The notes beneath the pieces were generated by a model. The model was not told the DNA's origin. It searched no databases and was given only the letters and a program-made list of their open reading frames with translations. 10,952 nt of DNA from Micavibrio sp. UBA2020. GTDB taxonomy: Bacteria > Pseudomonadota > Alphaproteobacteria > Micavibrionales > UBA2020. Below, one piece after another: positions 6,262 to 10,952 of the stretch. The position numbers were made by a program, and so were the translations under genes. The DNA lies in contig DDBY01000062.1 of NCBI GenBank assembly GCA_002334985.1, positions 1 through 10,952 on the forward strand, given 5' to 3'. Every line of letters starts with the position of its first letter. Positions within the stretch are counted from its first letter, which is position 1.

Positions 6262-7527
6262 ATGCACGCCGAACAAAACAAGCGTGCTGTAATGCACGCA
6301 GACAGGAACGTCAGACTGCTGCAAATGCATGCCGTTTGCATGAACATGTGCTTCATCATTCCGGTTGTCGTCCCTTATTACCGTGACCGTATGGGGCTCG
6401 GCTTCGACAGCTTTTTGCTGGGCGAAGCCGCCTTCGCCGCAACGCTGGTGCTGCTGGAAATGCCCAGCGGCTGGTTGTCGGATGTGTGGAAACGGAAATA
6501 CGTCCTGCTGCTCGGCACGCTTGCGGAAATGGTGGGCTATGCCCTGCTGCTGCTCGCAGACGGGCTTTGGATGGCCGTTGCATCGCAGATGGTTATCGGC
6601 GTTGGCATCAGCCTTATCTCCGGCACCAACTCCGCGCTGCTCTATGACAGTTTGCTGTCGGAAGGGCGCGAGGGCGAATACCGCCGCCACGAAGGCCGCC
6701 GCCTTGGCGTCGGGCTTTACAGTGTGGCGGGGGCCAGTGTCGCGGGCGGTTTTCTTTATGCCGTCCACACGGCGCTGCCCGTGGCGCTGTCGCTGGTCAC
6801 GCTGGCCGCTGCGGCTGTCTGCACGCTGCGCCTGCACGAGCCGGAACGTCACCGCCGCGCCGCCGTCAAACATCCGCTGGCGGATATGTTGGAAACGGCG
6901 CGGGCCGCCCTTGGCCATGCGGAACTGGCGCTGGTTATCGTCTTCGCCGCGCTGATGTTCTCGGCCACCAAGGTCGTCATGTGGTCGCAGCAGCCTTACT
7001 ACATGGCTATCGGCCTTGGCGAAAGCGCCTATGGCGTTTTGATGGCCGCAGGCTTCGTGCTGGGCGGGGTGTCGAGCCAGTTCGCCCACCTGCTCGACGG
7101 GCGGGTGTCGAACCTGAAGGCCTTGCTCGGCGTGTGGGCACTGGGCGTCAGCTGCTGCATCGGGGCGAGCCTTGCCCTCAGCACCGGCTACGGCTATGCG
7201 GGCGTGGCGATGCTGATGCTGGCGGGTACCTGCCTCTACGGGCTTGCCGCGCCGCGTGTCAGCGAGGTTGTGAACCGCCATGTCGGCTCCGACCGCCGCG
7301 CGACGGTACTCTCGACGCAAAGCCTGCTCTGCTCCCTCGTCTTCATGCCGCTCAGTACGCTGATGGGGCATGTCGAAAAGGGCGGCGGGGTCGGCAGCAT
7401 GCTGCAGGCCATGGCACTGTGGCTGATGCTGGCGGGACTGTGCCTGATGCTGTGGTGCCTGCGCAGACGTCTCCGCGCAAGGCGCATGCGCCGCAGACTG
7501 GCCAGCGCCTTTGCCGCCGCCGCGTAA
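6262..7527 (+). CDS. MFS transporter
   Basis: This is a 421-residue inner-membrane protein with about 12 hydrophobic segments, the expected size for the major facilitator superfamily. Motif A between helices 2 and 3 is recognisable as GWLSDVWKRKYVLLLG (70-85). The segment SGTNSALLYDSLLSEGREGEYRRHEGRR (120-147) matches a pattern common in MFS_1 members annotated as drug or metabolite exporters. The substrate cannot be told. The N-terminus carries a soluble tail of about 20 residues. The C-terminus is strongly basic (CLRRRLRARRMRRRLASAF), consistent with a cytoplasmic end. The start is set by AGGAGGAGG 6 bases upstream. The preceding leader contains a small ORF and two stems, suggesting post-transcriptional control. 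A strong terminator follows directly, so the transporter ends its own transcript. Confidence 0.88.
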   Translation: MHAEQNKRAVMHADRNVRLLQMHAVCMNMCFIIPVVVPYYRDRMGLGFDSFLLGEAAFAATLVLLEMPSGWLSDVWKRKYVLLLGTLAEMVGYALLLLADGLWMAVASQMVIGVGISLISGTNSALLYDSLLSEGREGEYRRHEGRRLGVGLYSVAGASVAGGFLYAVHTALPVALSLVTLAAAAVCTLRLHEPERHRRAAVKHPLADMLETARAALGHAELALVIVFAALMFSATKVVMWSQQPYYMAIGLGESAYGVLMAAGFVLGGVSSQFAHLLDGRVSNLKALLGVWALGVSCCIGASLALSTGYGYAGVAMLMLAGTCLYGLAAPRVSEVVNRHVGSDRRATVLSTQSLLCSLVFMPLSTLMGHVEKGGGVGSMLQAMALWLMLAGLCLMLWCLRRRLRARRMRRRLASAFAAAA

Positions 7528-7529
7528 AG

Positions 7530-7569
7530 AAACCGCCGCTCGCAACACCCGCGGGCGGCGGTTTTCTTT
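7530..7569 (+). terminator. Rho-independent terminator after the MFS gene
   Basis: AAACCGCCGC (7530-7539) and GCGGCGGTTT (7555-7564) form a 10-bp GC-rich stem with a 15-base loop, running into the T-rich tail TTTTCTTT (7562-7569). It starts 3 bases after the transporter stop. It also separates the transporter from the downstream hydroxylase, which therefore needs its own promoter. Confidence 0.85.
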
Positions 7570-7618
7570 GGCGGAACAAAAGGATATTTCAGGACTGGCG
7601 GCGCGCGCCGGACAGGCC

Positions 7619-7624
7619 TATATT
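7619..7624 (+). promoter_or_regulatory. Possible -10 box for the flavin hydroxylase
   Basis: TATATT lies 26 bases before the ATG at 7651, in the short gap after the terminator where a promoter is required. The matching -35 region (near 7595-7601, CTGGCGG) is poor, so this is only the best candidate in the gap. Confidence 0.25.
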
Positions 7625-7650
7625 ACCCCCAGATTTAAAAGGTGTCAGGC

Positions 7651-8850
7651 ATGGCAAACAAAAAGAAAAACGATTTCGACATTCTGGTTGTCGGCGGCGG
7701 CCCTGCGGGGCTCAGCTTCGCCGCCATGATGGCGCCCGTCGGTTGCCGCATCGGCATCATTGAAAAACAGCCGCTGGACAAAATCGCCAACCCCGCCGAC
7801 GACGGGCGCGAAGTTGCCATCACCCACCGCAGCCGCGCCCTGATGCAGCAGCACGGCATGCTGAAACATATCCCCGAAAATGAAATGCATATCCTGCGCG
7901 CGGCGCAGGTTATCAACCACGGCACACCGGAGCCGCTGGAGTTTTCGCCCGGCGGCAGCGGCAAGGGCAATATCGGCTTTGTTGTCGCCAATCATTATAT
8001 CCGCCGTGCGGCTTATAACGCCGCCGCCGTCTTTGACAACCTCACGCTGATGACCGGCGAGACTGTGACAGGGCTCGACCTTGAGGCGACTGCGGCCACG
8101 GTGACGCTGGAGGGGGGCAAGACGCTCTCCGCCCCGCTGGTCGTTGCGGCCGACAACCGTTTTTCGACCCTGCGCGACAAGGCCGGCGTAAAAACCCGCA
8201 AACTGGATTTCAAACGCCTTTGCATTGTGGTCAAAATTGCCCACAGCAAACCGCATGACGACATCGCCAGCGAATGTTTTCTGGAAGGATTGACCCTTGC
8301 CCTCATCCCGCTGGGTGACCGTGCGGCATCGGCGGTGTTGACCCTGCCGCCCGAAGACGGCAAAAAAATTCTGGCGCTGAGCCGCGAAGAACTCGCCGAA
8401 AAAATATACGAATGGACGGACGGGCGCATCGGGCAGGTGCGCGTGACAGGCGACATGCACAGCTACCCGCTCGTTGCCGTTTATGCCGAAGATTTCGCGC
8501 AGGAACGCTTCGCCCTACTGGGTGACGCCGCCGTCGGCATGCACCCCGTCAGCGCGCATGGATTCAATTTCGGCCTTTACGGGGCGGAGGTGCTGTCGCA
8601 AACCTTGCGCCGCGCCATGCTGTCGGGACTTGATATCGGCAAGATGTCGGTGCTGGAAGAATTTGCCATCACCCACCGCCGCCAGACGCGCCCGATGTAC
8701 GAAGGCATCAATTCCATTGTGCAGCTTTATACAGACGACCGTGCGGGCGCGAAGATTTTGCGCAAAGGCATCCTCGCCGCCGGCCGCGCCCTGAAACCCG
8801 TCCAGCGCCTCATCGTCGGCAACCTGACACGCGACAAGGCGGCGGAGTAG
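7651..8850 (+). CDS. ubiM: UbiH/COQ6-family flavin hydroxylase, probably UbiM type
   Basis: Class A FAD monooxygenases of this family hydroxylate the ubiquinone ring. From ATG 7651 the protein has 399 residues, normal for the family. Motifs: the FAD dinucleotide fold ILVVGGGPAGLSFA (about 11-24), DGREVAITH (51-59), ADNRFSTLR (167-175, the usual DG motif with Asn in place of Gly) and the second FAD motif GDAAVGMHPVSAHGFNFGL (291-309). DGREIALTH-like and GDAAVGMHPVTAHGFN-like sequences are what I associate with UbiM, the broad-specificity hydroxylase of Neisseria and some alphaproteobacteria, rather than UbiH or UbiF, which keep GDAAH. The subtype is from memory and less certain than the family. 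A GTG at 7642 could add 3 residues, but AAGG at 7639-7642 is correctly spaced for 7651. It stands alone between the terminator and a convergent gene. Confidence 0.8.
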   Translation: MANKKKNDFDILVVGGGPAGLSFAAMMAPVGCRIGIIEKQPLDKIANPADDGREVAITHRSRALMQQHGMLKHIPENEMHILRAAQVINHGTPEPLEFSPGGSGKGNIGFVVANHYIRRAAYNAAAVFDNLTLMTGETVTGLDLEATAATVTLEGGKTLSAPLVVAADNRFSTLRDKAGVKTRKLDFKRLCIVVKIAHSKPHDDIASECFLEGLTLALIPLGDRAASAVLTLPPEDGKKILALSREELAEKIYEWTDGRIGQVRVTGDMHSYPLVAVYAEDFAQERFALLGDAAVGMHPVSAHGFNFGLYGAEVLSQTLRRAMLSGLDIGKMSVLEEFAITHRRQTRPMYEGINSIVQLYTDDRAGAKILRKGILAAGRALKPVQRLIVGNLTRDKAAE

Positions 8851-8863
8851 GAATATTTACGAA

Positions 8864-9808
8864 TTACTGCGGACGTTTTTTATAAAGCCCAAGACTGTCA
8901 ACAAACGTCAAGGTAGCCCTTATCTGCGCTTTCACATGCCGAATACCGTCAAAGTTCCTTACATCCGTCCACATAGATGGCGGCTCAAACAAATTCTGGT
9001 CAACGGGAATTAAGACCAGTATGCGTCCCTGATAAAAAGATACCGAAACTTTCTTGCCAAAAAACGGGACGGACAAGGCCGAGAAATTCTCAACAACAAC
9101 AGGATGAACCAGAAAGCGCGCCTCGACCTGGTCGTTTGAAAACACGCTATAATCAGCACCGAAAACAGGGTCCACCAAATCCACAGGCTTCAATCCCGAA
9201 AGGTTGAGCTTGTAAGGCCGCACTTTCGGCAGAATGACAGTATGCCCAAGAAAGGGCGGCTTTTTCAGCTCAATGACTATCGCCACCCCTGAAAAGATTT
9301 CTTTTGTCGCCTTCTGCTCAAACTCTCCCGTCCTCTCGGAAAATTTTATTTCACTGAGGTGGATTTTCTCACCGTGATATTCTCCGAAAAAATAGTCCTC
9401 GGCTTCACACTTTACATGCAAGGGGACGCCACCCGCGCCGGAAAAAAGATTAATGGGGACACTGCCTGTGCGACTGTATTGCATATCAAACGCGCGGGCG
9501 ATGTGCGGGAAAATAATATCTTTGTAAGACCGCGCATAACGACGGCGCTGAGCATAGACCCAATCAGCAAGAAGCCCCGTCCCGCCTACAATGCCTAAGT
9601 AAAAATAAAACTCGCCAAAAGCAGCTGCGCCCCCCATCGCCCAGATAAACACAGCCATGAGCCCAAGCCAGATAAACGGCGCCTGTTTCATCCGCTTATG
9701 CTGAATCTCAAAGCACTCATCCCTGATGGCGCCGAGCATTTGATATTCTACGTCAGAAACCGACTTTGCCGCTTCCGGTATTGGCATTTCGTCCAGCGGT
9801 TCCGGCAT
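8864..9808 (-). CDS. DUF3137-type membrane protein
   Basis: The protein has 314 residues. An N-terminal cytoplasmic segment (1-42) is followed by two close membrane helices (about 43-62 and 66-84), then a basic stretch YAQRRRYARSYKD and a large soluble domain. The domain carries the pattern I associate with DUF3137: FSGVAIVIELKKPPFLGHTV (172-191), VDPVFGADYSVFSNDQVEAR (212-231) and later SVSFYQGRILVLIP. The molecular function of that family is not known to me. It starts 4 bases after the fliP stop on the same strand, so it is probably co-transcribed with the flagellar genes, where fliQ often follows in other bacteria. Its Shine-Dalgarno would lie inside the end of fliP and is weak. Base composition appears more AT-rich than its neighbours, which may reflect a separate origin. 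It converges on ubiM with a 13-base gap. Confidence 0.75.
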   Translation of the reverse strand: MPEPLDEMPIPEAAKSVSDVEYQMLGAIRDECFEIQHKRMKQAPFIWLGLMAVFIWAMGGAAAFGEFYFYLGIVGGTGLLADWVYAQRRRYARSYKDIIFPHIARAFDMQYSRTGSVPINLFSGAGGVPLHVKCEAEDYFFGEYHGEKIHLSEIKFSERTGEFEQKATKEIFSGVAIVIELKKPPFLGHTVILPKVRPYKLNLSGLKPVDLVDPVFGADYSVFSNDQVEARFLVHPVVVENFSALSVPFFGKKVSVSFYQGRILVLIPVDQNLFEPPSMWTDVRNFDGIRHVKAQIRATLTFVDSLGLYKKRPQ

Positions 9809-9812
9809 AGAG

Positions 9813-10610
9813 CTACCCGCCGTAGCTTTTCACAAGGGAGCCTGCAATCAGGTACCAGCCGTCCACCAGAACGAAGAAAATAATCTTGAACGGCAGGGCA
9901 ATCATCACGGGCGGCAGCATCATCATACCCATCGACATCAGGATGGACGCGACCACCATATCGATGACCAGAAACGGCAGGAAAAGCAAAAAGCCGATTT
10001 CAAACGCGCGGCGCAGCTCCGATATCATAAACGACGGAATGACGACCTGAAGGGGCGCATCCATGGCTTCTTCGACCGGTTCGGTTTTGCTGAGCCCCAT
10101 GAAAAGCTGCAAATCTTTTTCGCGGGTGTGTTTCAGCATGAATTCTTTGAAGGGGACGGAGGCTTTTTCGACCCCCTCCATCTCGCTTATCTCTTCGTTC
10201 ATCATGGGGCGGATGCCCTGGTCGTATGCCGCCTGAAACGTCGGCGTCATAATGAACAACGTCAGAAACATCGCAAGGCTGACAAGCACCGTGTTCGGCG
10301 GCGTTTGCTGCGCGCCGATGGCCGTGCGCAGAAAAGACAGCACGACGACAATGCGCGTGAACGACGTCATCATCATCAAAATACCCGGCGCCAGCGACAG
10401 AATGGTGAGCAGCATAACCAGCTGCACCACGCGCGTCGCAACAGAGCCGCCACCCGCAGCCCCCTCGCCCGCCGCGGCAGCGCCCGTGGCGCCGCCCATA
10501 TCTATCGTCAGACTTTGCGCGAGCGCGTCATGCGGCAACAACAGCGCGGCAAAGGCCGCCAGCGCCATCAGGCATCCGTACATCCAATGGCGGCGTTTGT
10601 TATCCGGCAT
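9813..10610 (-). CDS. fliP: Flagellar type III export protein FliP
   Basis: FliP forms, with FliQ and FliR, the export gate of the flagellar type III secretion system in the inner membrane. From ATG 10610 the product has 265 residues. A cleavable signal peptide is clear (basic KRRHW, hydrophobic core, cleavage after DALA near residue 31), typical of FliP. A low-complexity Gly/Ala stretch (39-55) follows, somewhat extending the usual length. Family signatures are SFTRIVVVLSFLRTAIGAQQ and TPPN (83-106), LPFLVIDMVVASILMSMGMM (211-230) and PFKIIFFVLVDGWYLI (240-255). A longer open frame to 10718 exists but would destroy the signal peptide. AAGGA lies 8 bases before the chosen ATG. The gene overlaps the fliO end by 11 bases, indicating translational coupling. 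Confidence 0.95.
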   Translation of the reverse strand: MPDNKRRHWMYGCLMALAAFAALLLPHDALAQSLTIDMGGATGAAAAGEGAAGGGSVATRVVQLVMLLTILSLAPGILMMMTSFTRIVVVLSFLRTAIGAQQTPPNTVLVSLAMFLTLFIMTPTFQAAYDQGIRPMMNEEISEMEGVEKASVPFKEFMLKHTREKDLQLFMGLSKTEPVEEAMDAPLQVVIPSFMISELRRAFEIGFLLFLPFLVIDMVVASILMSMGMMMLPPVMIALPFKIIFFVLVDGWYLIAGSLVKSYGG

Positions 10611-10950
10611 TCTGCGCATCCTTTTGCTGAGCCATATCGACAATTTCGGCATTTTTTTCCGCAGGCGCGGCAATATCACGCTCCACCACCACATCGCCGC
10701 CGTTGCCGCCGATAACAATCAGATGTTCGCGGTCATCGCGGCGCACCAGCACAAGACGGCGGCGCGTATCGAGCGGCAGAAATTCAACGACTTTCAAACG
10801 GCGTTTCGCCCCCGCCGCCATGCCGGGCGTTGCGAGGCCGAGTTTTTTCACAAGCCATGAAAAGGCGAACATCAGCCCCATGACAAAAACGAAGGCGAAA
10901 ATCACCTTCAGATACATTTCAATGCCGGAGGTTGCGACCGCTGTTTCCAT
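10600..10950 (-). CDS. fliO: Flagellar biosynthesis protein FliO (5' end at window edge)
   Basis: FliO is a small membrane protein that helps stabilise FliP and assemble the flagellar export gate. The visible product is 116 residues from the ATG at 10950. A short periplasmic N-terminus precedes one membrane helix (about 12-35, YLKVIFAFVFVMGLMFAFSW). The conserved FliO cytoplasmic block follows, RLKVVEFLPLDTRRRLVLVR (51-70) and EHLIVIGG (75-82), then a charged tail. The length fits FliO, so this ATG may be the true start, but only two bases lie upstream in the window. No ribosome site can be checked, and the gene might extend further. It immediately precedes fliP, the common fliOP order. Confidence 0.88.
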   Translation of the reverse strand: METAVATSGIEMYLKVIFAFVFVMGLMFAFSWLVKKLGLATPGMAAGAKRRLKVVEFLPLDTRRRLVLVRRDDREHLIVIGGNGGDVVVERDIAAPAEKNAEIVDMAQQKDAQNAG

Positions 10951-10952
10951 GG

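Noticed and set aside
6121..7548. A 475-codon open frame on the minus strand opposite the MFS gene
   Set aside because: It is composed of Gln, His, Arg and Ala repeats without domain signals and spans the terminator and leader hairpins. The plus-strand transporter has a strong ribosome site and membrane segments.
10611..10718. Extended FliP start at 10718
   Set aside because: It would place 36 residues in front of a good signal peptide and overlap fliO by more than 100 bases. The ATG at 10610 has a proper Shine-Dalgarno.

Overview
The window looks like the chromosome of a flagellated, ubiquinone-using alphaproteobacterium. The grounds are UbiG and a UbiM-type hydroxylase (ubiquinone synthesis), a close relative of the mitochondrial complex I assembly factor NDUFAF5, flagellar export genes fliO and fliP, and a TTAA-N7-TTAA sequence matching the CtrA box of alphaproteobacteria. 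Most genes are GC-rich. No rRNA, tRNA, CRISPR array, insertion sequence or phage gene is visible. A Micavibrio-like lineage is possible but cannot be shown from this sequence.

Layout. At the left edge (1-253, minus) is the N-terminus of an unrecognised membrane protein. It diverges from ubiG (440-1210, plus), and the CtrA-like box lies between them. Convergent to ubiG is a two-gene minus-strand unit (4890 to 1222). It encodes a 905-residue protein, a class I methyltransferase domain followed by two modules that look like catalytically dead Nudix folds, and then the NDUFAF5-like protein. An AT-rich divergent intergenic region (4891-5073) holds a consensus-like -10 box, a perfect 9-bp inverted repeat and a second 10-bp inverted repeat, and separates this unit from comF (5074-5841, plus).

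After comF come a hairpin, a 51-residue ORF with a good ribosome binding site (5948-6103), a perfect 9-bp hairpin (6118-6138), a second stem that covers part of the next Shine-Dalgarno (6215-6252), and an MFS transporter (6262-7527) ended by a strong intrinsic terminator. This leader is the best candidate for an undescribed regulatory arrangement. A UbiM-type flavin hydroxylase follows (7651-8850, plus).

The right end is a minus-strand unit read from 10950 to 8864: fliO, fliP (overlapping by 11 bases) and, 4 bases after fliP, a two-helix membrane protein of the DUF3137 type that appears lower in GC than its neighbours. Three cellular themes recur: ubiquinone and respiratory-chain biogenesis (ubiG, NDUFAF5-like, ubiM), flagellar export (fliO, fliP), and DNA uptake or phosphoribosyl chemistry (comF). 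The two large unknowns are the 905-residue fusion protein and the 51-residue ORF.
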